From: Prolixibacter sp. NT017
GTDB lineage: Bacteria > Bacteroidota > Bacteroidia > Bacteroidales > Prolixibacteraceae
Length of the DNA stretch: 64,000 nucleotides
Direction of reading: 5' to 3'
Assembly: GCF_009617875.1 (NCBI RefSeq)
Contig: NZ_BLAV01000001.1
Coordinates: forward strand, 992,001-1,056,000
Below are positions 55,212 through 63,142 of this stretch, one piece after another (positions within the stretch are counted from its first letter, which is position 1; each line of letters starts with the position of its first letter). A program made the position numbers and the translations under genes. The notes beneath the pieces are model-generated. The model saw only the letters and a list, made by a program, of their open reading frames with translations, was not told where the DNA came from and ran no database searches.

Positions 55212-55706
55212 GTGAAAACGATTATCGGAATTATGGGACCCGGCGAATCGGCCGGAAAAGAGGTCTGTGCTTTCGCAGAAGCAACCGGTGCGGCTCTAGC
55301 TAAAGCTGGTTACGTTGTATTGTCAGGTGGCCGGGCGGAAGGAGTCATGCAAGCCGCAATGAAAGGCGCTGCCAAAGCTGGCGGATTAACCGTTGGTATC
55401 CTTCCGGGAAGTGATAAAAAGGGAATGTCTGAATATGTCGAAATTCCGGTTTTTACCGGCATCGGTCACGCTCGGAATGCTGTTAACGTGCTTTCGTCGG
55501 AGGTGGTTGTTGCTATCGGACTAGGCCCCGGAACATCGTCGGAAGTGAGCATGGCTATCAAAATGAAAAAGCCCGTCATTCTCGCATGCATGGATGAGCC
55601 GGACGTGCAGTTTTTTAGTCGTTTAGGAGAAGTGGTTGCAGCCGGCACGCCGGAAGATATCGTAACTTTTATCAGGTATAAGTGCAACCAAAATGCTCAT
55701 ATTTAA
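55212..55706 (+). CDS. TIGR00725/SLOG-fold nucleotide-binding protein
   Basis: A 164-residue Rossmann-like protein starting at GTG. The N-terminus is IIGIMGPGESAGKEVCAFAE, then VLSGGRAEGVMQAAMKGAA, a SLOG phosphate loop of the GGxxGxM type with Ala-Glu in place of the usual Gly. VGILPGSDK and VVVAIGLGPGTSSEVSMAI follow, corresponding to the PGGxGTxxE motif of LOG phosphoribohydrolases, here GPGTSSE. The LOG catalytic Arg-Glu arrangement is only partly preserved, so binding of a nucleotide or related ligand is safer than enzymatic activity. It is the last gene of a three-gene plus-strand group. Confidence 0.8.
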   Translation: MKTIIGIMGPGESAGKEVCAFAEATGAALAKAGYVVLSGGRAEGVMQAAMKGAAKAGGLTVGILPGSDKKGMSEYVEIPVFTGIGHARNAVNVLSSEVVVAIGLGPGTSSEVSMAIKMKKPVILACMDEPDVQFFSRLGEVVAAGTPEDIVTFIRYKCNQNAHI

Positions 55707-55762
55707 TATTGTTCCAAGTAAAAATTATTCTATCTTCGGAGCCGGATAAATAAATATGGGCG

Positions 55763-55857
55763 ACCTAACCTCGTGTTCCCGTTTGGGGGAGGATTAGGTG
55801 AAAAAATCCATTCCGGACCTAACCGAGTATATGGGGCTGTGCACACCTGCAGCCCCA
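55763..55857 (+). other. Possible structured RNA or terminator region with competing hairpins
   Basis: ACCTAA at 55763-55768 can pair with TTAGGT at 55794-55799 (extended by CCTC/GAGG with one bulge). The same TTAGGT can instead pair with a second ACCTAA at 55817-55822. An 8 bp stem TGGGGCTG/CAGCCCCA at 55832-55857 follows with a 10 nt loop and no T run. It lies between the convergent SLOG and PsiE genes. It may be a terminator complex or a small RNA; no known RNA family was recognised. Confidence 0.4.
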
Positions 55858-55861
55858 CTAC

Positions 55862-56326
55862 TTACACGTCTTTCTTTCCATTTTTGATTCTGTTCCCTTT
55901 TTTCAATAAATAATAGCCGGTTGCCAGAGACAGAATAATAAAGCCAATTCCCAGCATGGTTAGGCCTTTTGTGTCTGAGTAATCGAGCAACACGACTTTT
56001 CGGGCAACCGCAATGATAGCTACGAGCAGGATAATCTCGGCGTGGAAAATATTGTCTTTCAGGTAAACTTTCACTGTTTCAAATAATTCCAGTCCAATCA
56101 GGATGCTGAAAAATAAGCCAAAAACTGAATCGAGATGGTTGATGTCGAAAGCGATAGCATTCTCATGTGGTTCAATGAAAATTACTTTGAAAATCAGGAC
56201 AGCGAACTCGAATACCGAGACGATGACGACGATTCCGAGAAGAAGAAGCATCGCCCAGATGACAAACCGTTCAAATTTTTCAATCAGTTGATTCATATTC
56301 AGTTTGTTTTCAGATGGGGTAGACAT
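55862..56326 (-). CDS. PsiE-family membrane protein
   Basis: A 154-residue inner-membrane protein with four hydrophobic helices. The first is about residues 19-40 (VIWAMLLLLGIVVIVSVFEF). LFFSILIGLELFETVKVYLK and EIILLVAIIAVARKVVLLDY match the conserved core of the phosphate-starvation-inducible PsiE family. The tail is strongly basic (KKGNRIKNGKKD). The family's molecular role is not established. It stands on the minus strand convergent to the SLOG gene. Confidence 0.8.
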   Translation of the reverse strand: MSTPSENKLNMNQLIEKFERFVIWAMLLLLGIVVIVSVFEFAVLIFKVIFIEPHENAIAFDINHLDSVFGLFFSILIGLELFETVKVYLKDNIFHAEIILLVAIIAVARKVVLLDYSDTKGLTMLGIGFIILSLATGYYLLKKGNRIKNGKKDV

Positions 56327-56412
56327 CGTTCACACAACAATTTTGGATAATTGGTAACTACATCGTTAAAGATAATGTTTTTAAACTGAGCTTTTTCTCC
56401 CTAAATATAGGT

Positions 56413-57066
56413 TTATACAACCTGTTCGGTAAAAAACACGCCCAATCCACAGGTGAAGAGCCATACGCCGTAAAGAGAATGTTCAATAATGCTGGCGACC
56501 AGTGATTTGGTTTCAATGTATCGTTTGGTGAAGAGAATGCCGCCGATAAACGTGAGAACAACGGCCAACCAGTTGTGAAAGATGATGTGGCCAAAGGCAA
56601 ACATGGTGGCACTGGCCAGAATAATGGTGCTGTTGCTTTGAAACAGTTTCCGGTAGCGGTGAACAAAGAAAGCGCGGAAAGCAATATTTTGCGGAATGAC
56701 AGAGAAAAGCGGGTAGGACACGAGTAGCCCTAACCAGAGCCACGGGTGATTTCTCGGTAGGTAAAACAGGTGATCCGGTTCCCAGAAATAGACGACCAAC
56801 GTCATGAGTAATGCCACCGGAACAAAGTAGAGAAGGATGCGTCCGATAGACTTTCTGGCTTTTCCCCAGTTCCATAGTCGCTTAAGACGAAAAGATGGAT
56901 CGCGGATGAGTTGAATCATAAAAATAATTGCTCCCAGAAGAAGTATAGGGAAAAAGGAGACGTCGATGACCTTTGTAAACAACAAAATCGGAACAATCAA
57001 AAAAATTACCAGGAACTCTGTTATCCTGAGAATGCGTTTGCGGTAAAATGAAATGAATCCTCTCAT
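56413..57066 (-). CDS. CPBP (Abi/Rce1-like) family membrane protein lacking the catalytic glutamates
   Basis: A 217-residue polytopic protein resembling CPBP intramembrane proteases. The core from PQNIAFRAFFVHRYRKLF through FAFGHIIFHNWLAVVLTFIGG to IIEHSLYGVWLFTCGLG aligns by eye with a Bacteroidota CPBP group that reads QEIIYRxFFFxRY. Motif 1 (E-E-x-x-x-R) is here Gln126-Asn127-x-x-x-Arg131, so neither glutamate remains. Motif 2 keeps Phe157 and His160, and His196 of motif 3 is present. It may be a non-proteolytic relative. The first two helices span about residues 13-52. Confidence 0.75.
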   Translation of the reverse strand: MRGFISFYRKRILRITEFLVIFLIVPILLFTKVIDVSFFPILLLGAIIFMIQLIRDPSFRLKRLWNWGKARKSIGRILLYFVPVALLMTLVVYFWEPDHLFYLPRNHPWLWLGLLVSYPLFSVIPQNIAFRAFFVHRYRKLFQSNSTIILASATMFAFGHIIFHNWLAVVLTFIGGILFTKRYIETKSLVASIIEHSLYGVWLFTCGLGVFFTEQVV

Positions 57067-57191
57067 AAGTGAATATTGTAACGTGGATTATTGAAGGGGG
57101 TACTATTATATACGTTACAATGAGAGATATAGTTCAAAATAAACTGAAATTTCCGGATTTGGACATTCGTTTTTTTTCCTGTCAAAATTGT

Positions 57192-57671
57192 TCAGGACCA
57201 GAAAAGTCCTTTAAAGAACAGGAAAAACATCGTGCCTGAAATCAGAATTTTGATGAAAGTGGCTACCAGGAATCCGATGAACGAACCAAATCCTGCCCGA
57301 AACATTTCTTTGGAGCGCTTTCCTGCGTACATTTCGCCGACGATGGCTCCGGCAAATGGACCGAGAATGAAGCCGATTGGTGGGAAAAATAGTCCAACGA
57401 ACAGTCCGATGATGCTGCCCCAGACTCCGTATTTACTACCGCCGAATCGTTTGGTTCCCCAGATAGGAATCACATAGTCGAGAATGGTAACCACCAGGGC
57501 AACAATTCCCCAGATGATGAAAAACCGAGTGGAAAAGGTTACCCTGTCGGAAAAACTGAGGACAACCAGGCCCAGATAGGAAAGGGTGGGACCGGGTAAT
57601 GCAGGCAGAATGCAACCTATCAGGCCAACCAACATCAGGATGGCACTGATAGTGATAAGAACATAGTCCAT
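57192..57671 (-). CDS. DUF456 domain membrane protein
   Basis: A 159-residue membrane protein with about four helices. It has the DUF456 pattern: ILMLVGLIGCILPALPGPTL near the N-terminus, DYVIPIWGTKRFGGSKYGVW in the middle, and Gly-rich re-entrant-like segments GLFVGLFFPPIGFILGPFAG and AGFGSFIGFLVATFIK. Function of the family is unknown. It starts 12 bp after the secreted hypothetical gene upstream on the same strand, so the two are probably co-transcribed. Confidence 0.88.
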   Translation of the reverse strand: MDYVLITISAILMLVGLIGCILPALPGPTLSYLGLVVLSFSDRVTFSTRFFIIWGIVALVVTILDYVIPIWGTKRFGGSKYGVWGSIIGLFVGLFFPPIGFILGPFAGAIVGEMYAGKRSKEMFRAGFGSFIGFLVATFIKILISGTMFFLFFKGLFWS

Positions 57672-57683
57672 TAATCGGGCGTA

Positions 57684-58385
57684 TTAGTTCAGGGAATTGT
57701 AATAATTAACCAGCTTTATCAAATCCTCTTTGTCTTTGGGTGACAGTTTGTTGGATTTGTAATACTCTGCCACTTCTTTCTTGTGTTTCGGGAAAACTCC
57801 CAGCAAATTCTTTTTCTTGGTGACATGTTGAGCGGGAAAAGTGCCTACCTGAATATAAAAATCCTCCATAGGCCAGTCAAAACGGGCTGGTTTTGGATCA
57901 ACGTAGGGTTTCTCCTTTTCTTTGTCGAAGAACTTGATGGTGTGCTGTGCCAGGAGTCTGACATTACCGTCGGCCAAAATCTCGAAGTATCCCTCTTTTG
58001 TTTTATTACCAGTGAACTGGTAACTGGTATATGTGAATGTTCGGTCACCAAATTCGGCTCTTTTTACGATACTCTTTGGAGAAAATGTCATTGGCTTTCC
58101 GTCCTTCTCAAACTGGAGTTCATCTTGGTATTGGTCATATCGCATCGGTACGTCAACGTATTTGTCTCCTTTGGTTGTGACGACGGTCCCCTTTACAAAC
58201 TGGTCGTTTAGAAAGGGAGAGCCCTGAATGTCTTTCAATGAAAGATTCTGAAGACCGAAACGTTCTCCGTGTATCATTTTTGAAAAACGTACATCGTCGA
58301 TAGTTTTCAATACTACGTTTTGTGATTTGCCAATCAGTGGTAATATAACAAGGAGTGCAATAATCAGTCGTTTTAATTGTTTCAT
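57684..58385 (-). CDS. Exported hypothetical protein, 233 residues
   Basis: A protein with a clear signal peptide (MKQLKRLIIALLVILPLIGK, cleaved near SQN) and a soluble, beta-rich mature part. Distinct stretches are FVKGTVVTTKGDKYVDVPMR, YDQYQDELQFEKDGKPMTFS and YFEILADGNVRLLAQ, typical of a Bacteroidota periplasmic or outer-membrane-associated family without assigned function. The C-terminus has a Lys-rich segment (VTKKKNLLGVFPKHKKEVAE) and a helix ending LVNYYNSLN. It precedes the DUF456 gene by 12 bp. Confidence 0.7.
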   Translation of the reverse strand: MKQLKRLIIALLVILPLIGKSQNVVLKTIDDVRFSKMIHGERFGLQNLSLKDIQGSPFLNDQFVKGTVVTTKGDKYVDVPMRYDQYQDELQFEKDGKPMTFSPKSIVKRAEFGDRTFTYTSYQFTGNKTKEGYFEILADGNVRLLAQHTIKFFDKEKEKPYVDPKPARFDWPMEDFYIQVGTFPAQHVTKKKNLLGVFPKHKKEVAEYYKSNKLSPKDKEDLIKLVNYYNSLN

Positions 58386-58672
58386 GGATTTCAGGTTTGA
58401 GTTTGTTTTAATTGTCTGAAAATAGAAAAAATCGAAGGATTATGCATGGTTCTTTTGAAGTTTTCCCAAGCTCGGTTTTTCACTTTCGTTGAAGTTTTCA
58501 GCATGGAAAAATTTTTAAGTCTCAGTTGCAAATTTCATGCTAATCTATAAACTTTTTCACCCCCGTTACGTTACAGATAATGAGTACAGTAGTTTTTTCT
58601 ATGGTTTGTTAAGTTAGGTTAGTTGGTTTAATTCTTGATTGATTTCCTTTGCGTTGGTGTTTTAAGGGTTAC

Positions 58673-58703
58673 AACCCCGGTTCGATGGAACCGGGGTTTT
58701 TTT
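58673..58703 (+). terminator. Strong intrinsic terminator 15 bp before the CDF gene
   Basis: AACCCCGGTTC and GAACCGGGGTT form a perfect 11 bp stem with the 4 nt loop GATG, followed by T7. No upstream plus-strand gene ends here: the neighbour at 57684-58385 is on the other strand. It could end a short leader or small RNA transcribed from the 58386-58672 stretch, in which no gene is seen, and so act as an attenuator for the CDF gene. Confidence 0.8.
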
Positions 58704-58710
58704 AAATTTG
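58703..58710 (+). promoter_or_regulatory. -7-like box TAAATTTG directly before the CDF gene
   Basis: TAAATTTG matches TAnnTTTG exactly and ends 7 bp before the ATG at 58718, so a transcript from it would be nearly leaderless. The sequence 19-20 bp upstream is TTCG, one base from TTTG, and lies inside the terminator stem. Confidence 0.3.
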
Positions 58711-58717
58711 CATTCAT

Positions 58718-59656
58718 ATGAGTTCACATCATCATAGCCATCATCACCATGAGCAAGCTTCGGTTGATAATATGACCGGGAAGAAGCTTTTTTTGACGAT
58801 TATTTTGAATTTTCTCATAACAGCTGCTCAGATTGTGGGAGGAATTCTTTCTAACAGTTTAGCGCTGATTTCGGACGCATTGCACAATTTGAGTGATGGT
58901 GTGGCTGTGTTGCTTGCGTGGATTGCTTACCGACTTGGAAAAAAGCCGGGTACTCCCCGTCAGACGTTTGGCTTTCGGCGAAGCGAAATATTGGCGGCGT
59001 TCATCAATTCAGTGGCCCTGATTGCGATTTCGGTTTACCTGATCGTGGAAGCAGCTCAGCGTTTTGCTGACACGACTCCTGTGGATGGTGGCATTATGTT
59101 GTGGCTCGGAATTATTGGATTGATAGCGAATACCATTTCAGTGCTTCTTCTGCAAAAAGACAAAGGAAGTAACATTAACGTTCGGGCTGCTTATTTGCAT
59201 TTGTTAGGCGATGCGCTTACCTCGCTGGCTGTTATTATTGGTGCCATTGTGATTGAGGTTTGGCAGATTTACTGGATCGACCCGTTGGTGACAGTCATCA
59301 TCAGTGTATATATTTTGTACCATACCATAGGGTTGCTGAAAGAGTCGACCTCCGTGCTGATGCAGTTTACGCCTTCGGAAGTTGATTTGGTGGAAGCAAA
59401 GCAGAAACTGGAAACGTTGCCGGAAATAAATAACGTGCATCATCTTCATTCCTGGGCGTTATCCGAAGGCAGTCTGTATTTTGAAGCGCATGTCAATCTG
59501 CAAAATGATCTTCCAACCAGCCAAACCATTGAAGTACGACATACAATCGAAGAACTGCTGCATCATGAATATGGCATCGAGCATGTCACATTGCAGTTTG
59601 AATACAACAGCCGTCACCATCCGGGAGTATTGGCAGGAGGAAATGGCTGTTGTTAG
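58718..59656 (+). CDS. Cation diffusion facilitator, Zn-type (CzcD/ZitB-like)
   Basis: A 312-residue CDF exporter with six membrane helices. It has a His-rich cytoplasmic N-terminus (MSSHHHSHHHHEQ), a likely metal-sensing tail. Metal site residues are His56 and Asp60 in SDALHNLSDG (helix 2) and His161 and Asp165 in HLLGDALTSL (helix 5). The HxxxD/HxxxD set is typical of zinc-selective CDFs. The C-terminal cytoplasmic domain has the ferredoxin-like pattern EINNVHHLHSWALSEGSLYF, and the end is HHPGVLAGGNGCC. It is expected to export Zn2+ in exchange for protons. It sits behind a terminator that may regulate it. Confidence 0.94.
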   Translation: MSSHHHSHHHHEQASVDNMTGKKLFLTIILNFLITAAQIVGGILSNSLALISDALHNLSDGVAVLLAWIAYRLGKKPGTPRQTFGFRRSEILAAFINSVALIAISVYLIVEAAQRFADTTPVDGGIMLWLGIIGLIANTISVLLLQKDKGSNINVRAAYLHLLGDALTSLAVIIGAIVIEVWQIYWIDPLVTVIISVYILYHTIGLLKESTSVLMQFTPSEVDLVEAKQKLETLPEINNVHHLHSWALSEGSLYFEAHVNLQNDLPTSQTIEVRHTIEELLHHEYGIEHVTLQFEYNSRHHPGVLAGGNGCC

Positions 59657-59681
59657 TTCTGGTTGCGATTGTTTCGCCGGC

Positions 59682-60743
59682 TTATTTTACCTCCACAACA
59701 AATTCTTTCGGTTCGGTTAAAACGCCGAAAGCCTCCAACTGCATTCCATATCGCTCGGTCACTTCATGAAATTTATCCCGGTGGACCGGATCAACCGCGA
59801 CCAAAAGTCCTCCACTGGTTTGTGGGTCGCACAGCACTACTTTTTGCTCTTCCGTCAGACGAGAAATCTTGTGCCCGTAGCTATCGAAATTCCGAAATGT
59901 TCCTCCCGGGAAGGTTTTATGTTTGATATAGAAATCAAGATTATTCAGCACCGGGACTTTAGCCAATTCTACAGTGGCACTCAGATTACTTCCTTCACAA
60001 ATTTCAGAGAGGTGTCCCAGTAATCCGAATCCGGTTACGTCGGTAATGGCCGTAACTCCCTCCAATTCCCCCAGTTCCTGACCAATCTTGTTCAGCGTAA
60101 TCATCGAGTTGCGGGCGACGTCCAAATCTTCTTCTTTCAGAAGACCTTGTTTTTGTGCAGTCGTTAAAATGCCAACGCCCAATGGTTTGGTAAGGTACAG
60201 TTCACATCCGGCTTTCGCTGAACTGTTCTTTTTAACGTGGTCACGCGAAGCGATTCCGGTTACGGCCAATCCAAAGACAGGCTCCGGGCCATCGATGCTG
60301 TGACCGCCGGCAATGGCAATACCAGCTTGTGCACAGGCTCGTTTGGCTCCTTCGAGAACTTTGCCCGCTGTTTCGGCAGGAAGCTTGTCTACCGGCCAAA
60401 CCAAAATGGCAATGGCCATCAAAGGTTTGCCACCCATGGCGTAAATGTCGCTGATCGCATTCACCGATGCAATGCCGCCAAAATCGTAGGGATCGTCAAC
60501 GATAGGCGTAAAGAAATCGGTGGTAGATATGAGCACTTTTTCATCATCGATGGCATACACCGCCGCATCGTCAAGTGTTCCGTTGCCAACCAACAGATTG
60601 GGATCGTCAACTTCGGTTTTCGTCTCGGCTAGAATGTTCCGAAGAACCTTTGGAGAAATCTTGCAACCACATCCCGCTCCATGCGAATATTGAGTGAGCC
60701 TAAGGGGTTCAACTGGTATTTTGTTATCTGAACCTTTTTCCAT
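59682..60743 (-). CDS. selD: Selenide, water dikinase
   Basis: A 353-residue enzyme that makes monoselenophosphate from selenide and ATP. The active site is [13 protein letters not shown], with Cys25 and Lys28, so this is the cysteine form and needs no selenocysteine itself. [20 protein letters not shown] supplies ATP/Mg ligands; [16 protein letters not shown] and [12 protein letters not shown] are further family hallmarks. It starts 7 bp after mnmH, which uses its product, so the two are one operon. No selA, selB or selC is seen in the window. Confidence 0.96.
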   Translation of the reverse strand: MEKGSDNKIPVEPLRLTQYSHGAGCGCKISPKVLRNILAETKTEVDDPNLLVGNGTLDDAAVYAIDDEKVLISTTDFFTPIVDDPYDFGGIASVNAISDIYAMGGKPLMAIAILVWPVDKLPAETAGKVLEGAKRACAQAGIAIAGGHSIDGPEPVFGLAVTGIASRDHVKKNSSAKAGCELYLTKPLGVGILTTAQKQGLLKEEDLDVARNSMITLNKIGQELGELEGVTAITDVTGFGLLGHLSEICEGSNLSATVELAKVPVLNNLDFYIKHKTFPGGTFRNFDSYGHKISRLTEEQKVVLCDPQTSGGLLVAVDPVHRDKFHEVTERYGMQLEAFGVLTEPKEFVVEVK

Positions 60744-60750
60744 TTTCCTT

Positions 60751-61776
60751 CTATAATTTTAATTCGTTTGCTTTCTTCACCAGCTTCGTGGCATCTTCAC
60801 GAATATTTTTTCCGCTCAAATCGATGCTTGCGTAGCTCTTTTTGTATTTATCCCGGCTGTATCGGTAGGCTTTATCGTAGTAGTTGAGCAACATCGCAGC
60901 CACCTGTTCCAACTGATTCGTTTGATACAACTCGAGAATGAGATTTGTCCGTTCTTCTCCCAGACGTTTATGCAGTGAGTTAATGGCGTTTGTCATTCTG
61001 GATCTTTCCAGTTGTCCGTAGTCCTTGACAACTCGTTTAATGCGCTGTTCCACCGGAACCTCTATTTCAATGATTCGGGCCTGATTCATCGCTTTCCAGA
61101 AGGGATCAGGTAAAAACACGTGCCCGATGCTTTTGCTTTCGCCCTCGACCCAAATGCGTTTTTCGCAGTTGAGTTTTCGCAAAGCTGCTAGTAAATCGTT
61201 TTGAAATTGTTGAGTGGTAGGCTGGTCGGCTTGTCCAACGCCGCCAAAAACCGAACCCCGGTGGTTGGCCAACCCTTCCAGATCGAGAATCTGCTCGCCC
61301 TGGCGGGCCAGTTCCTGTATCATTTCCGTTTTCCCACTACCAGTAAATCCCTCCAGTACAATTAAGTTTGGAATTGCGGCGAATTCATCCAGCAGTAGAT
61401 TGCGATATGCCTTATAGCCTCCTTTCAATGTAAAACACTGAATGCCCATGCGCTCAAACAGCCAGGCCATACTTTCCGAACGCATGCCGCCACGCCAGCA
61501 ATGAACCAACAATTCTCCATTACCCGCTAACGCTTGAGCCTCCTTCACAAACCCGGACATCTTCGGTCCAACAATGTCCAAACCGCGCTCAATGGCTTCC
61601 GTTCTTCCCTGTTGCTTGTAAATTGTTCCAATTTCGGCTCGTTCTTCATTCCCAAAAAGGGCAATGTTTACCGCTCCCGGAATGTGTCCCTCGGCGTATT
61701 CGGCCGGAGAGCGAACGTCAACTACCGGAGTATTTTCTGCTTTGTCAAGAAATTCGTTGGGAGACAGTATTTGCAT
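60751..61776 (-). CDS. mnmH: tRNA 2-selenouridine synthase
   Basis: A 341-residue enzyme (SelU/YbbB) that replaces sulfur by selenium in 2-thiouridine at the tRNA wobble position, via geranylation. The rhodanese domain has [20 protein letters not shown] at about residues 18-37 and the catalytic Cys93 in [14 protein letters not shown]. The second domain has a P-loop [11 protein letters not shown] at about 143-153. Further conserved stretches are [16 protein letters not shown] and [12 protein letters not shown]. It forms a two-gene operon with selD, 7 bp apart. The presence of both genes predicts mnm5Se2U in tRNA of this organism. Confidence 0.95.
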   Translation of the reverse strand: MQILSPNEFLDKAENTPVVDVRSPAEYAEGHIPGAVNIALFGNEERAEIGTIYKQQGRTEAIERGLDIVGPKMSGFVKEAQALAGNGELLVHCWRGGMRSESMAWLFERMGIQCFTLKGGYKAYRNLLLDEFAAIPNLIVLEGFTGSGKTEMIQELARQGEQILDLEGLANHRGSVFGGVGQADQPTTQQFQNDLLAALRKLNCEKRIWVEGESKSIGHVFLPDPFWKAMNQARIIEIEVPVEQRIKRVVKDYGQLERSRMTNAINSLHKRLGEERTNLILELYQTNQLEQVAAMLLNYYDKAYRYSRDKYKKSYASIDLSGKNIREDATKLVKKANELKL

Positions 61777-61882
61777 CGAGTGAAATTTGGCACAAAATTA
61801 TGCTTTTCGGAGTGGAAAACAAGGGGATGATGTATGAAGAGAAATCAAAATGAGTTAAAAGGAGAGCGATGATTTTTGTTTG

Positions 61883-62326
61883 CTAAAGTTTATAGTTGCT
61901 TCTAACAGGTGGTAGAAGAGCGACAAACAGAATGGTTACAGCATATAGCATATAAAATGTGTGCAACCAATGAACTGACTGGATGATTACCATTTCCACC
62001 TGTATCCATACTATGAGTGCAAAGCCAGTATATATGCTGAATGACCATGCCCAGTGCATGTCGGTGAAGAAATTAATTTTGGAGGCCAGGGATGATTTGG
62101 GTTTTTTCACCAGAGCGAAGGCGAGCAAAAGTGGGAAGACCCCAAGTATGGAAAGTAGTATGATTCCGGGGATGAGAAAGCTGTGAAAAGGTGAATTTTC
62201 CAAAATTGATAATGGCAATTCGAGTAATTGACCAGATGGTGAAATAATCAATGCGAAGCCGCCGGCGATGGCACCAATGCCCAGAAATATCATTAGTGAA
62301 ATCAACAGGTTTCGCATGGTATTCAT
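61883..62326 (-). CDS. Hypothetical membrane protein, four helices
   Basis: A 147-residue protein with four hydrophobic segments at about 6-30, 47-73, 93-113 and 118-139. The first (ISLMIFLGIGAIAGGFALII) is followed by a short periplasmic-type loop ending ENSPFHSFLIPGIILL, a pattern I recall from a Bacteroidota family of unknown function. No signal peptide distinct from helix 1 and no catalytic motif is visible. It lies 79 bp downstream of the LytTR regulator gene region's start side and on the same strand, between mnmH and lytT-like genes, without clear linkage. Confidence 0.65.
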   Translation of the reverse strand: MNTMRNLLISLMIFLGIGAIAGGFALIISPSGQLLELPLSILENSPFHSFLIPGIILLSILGVFPLLLAFALVKKPKSSLASKINFFTDMHWAWSFSIYTGFALIVWIQVEMVIIQSVHWLHTFYMLYAVTILFVALLPPVRSNYKL

Positions 62327-62405
62327 GATTAGGAGTTCGTAAGAAAGTTTATCGTTCTACTAAGGTAGAATGTTGATTTGTAAACGTCAAGATGATATAT
62401 GTTTT

Positions 62406-63131
62406 CTATTTCGCAATAATGTGTTGGACTGAAGCTTTGTAACTTCTTCCGATAGGGACTTTCAAAATATCTGTTTCGATATGATGATAGGTCATTGCCC
62501 TGATGTGCCGAATGTTAATGATGAAGGAACGGTGACAGCGAATGAAGATGCCGGAAGGTAAACGCTCTTCCAGTTGACTGATGCTTTGATAAACCAGGTG
62601 ATTCTCTTTTGCTGTGTAGATTTTCACATAATGCCCCTGGCTTTCGGCCGCGATGATGTCGGCTAGCATAAGACGAACCATTTTGTTTTCCACTTTGAAA
62701 TAGGCAAAGCTCTCGTCTGCTTGAGCGACGGATTCTTTTGCTTCTTCCATTTCCTTTAAGCTGTTATCATTCCTGGAAAGCCATTTGACGGCTTTATTGA
62801 CTGCACGAACAAAACGATTGAAGGTAATGGGTTTAACGAGGTAATCGACGGCATCCAGCTCAAAACCTTCCAATGCATGTTCTGAATAAGCCGTCGTAAA
62901 AATCAGCGTCGGCATTTCCTTGATTTGTTTGGCCAATTCAATCCCTGACATGACCGGCATATTGATGTCGAGAAAGACCAGGTCGATTCCTCCTTTCAGT
63001 ATTTCAGAAGTGGCTTCCAGTGCATTTCGGCATTCACCCGCGAGTTCGAGAAAATCGATTTTCCTGATGTGATCGCGGAGCACTGCACGGGCTAGCGGTT
63101 CGTCGTCTACTATGAGGCATCTGATCTTCAT
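62406..63131 (-). CDS. LytTR-family response regulator
   Basis: A 241-residue two-component regulator. The receiver domain (residues 1 to about 120) has the acidic pair in CLIVDDEPLAR, the phosphoacceptor Asp55 in LVFLDINMPVMSG, and KPITFNRF with the conserved Lys. The LytTR DNA-binding domain covers about 145-241, with ADIIAAESQGHYVKIYTAKE, ISQLEERLPSGIFIRCHRSF and IINIRHIRAM. It binds DNA as a beta-sheet element and probably responds to the kinase encoded 11 bp upstream. Targets are unknown; the LytTR/LytS pair is the common envelope-type pair of Bacteroidota. Confidence 0.95.
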   Translation of the reverse strand: MKIRCLIVDDEPLARAVLRDHIRKIDFLELAGECRNALEATSEILKGGIDLVFLDINMPVMSGIELAKQIKEMPTLIFTTAYSEHALEGFELDAVDYLVKPITFNRFVRAVNKAVKWLSRNDNSLKEMEEAKESVAQADESFAYFKVENKMVRLMLADIIAAESQGHYVKIYTAKENHLVYQSISQLEERLPSGIFIRCHRSFIINIRHIRAMTYHHIETDILKVPIGRSYKASVQHIIAK

Positions 63132-63142
63132 TCACTGGTAAT

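Noticed and set aside
55794..55830. SRP RNA-like string AGGTCCGGAA on the minus strand
   Set aside because: Only the short apical string matches; the conserved symmetric loop and flanking helices of SRP domain IV are absent.
58673..58700. tRNA T-arm-like GGTTCGA
   Set aside because: It is the loop side of a perfect terminator hairpin; no anticodon or D arm can be placed upstream.
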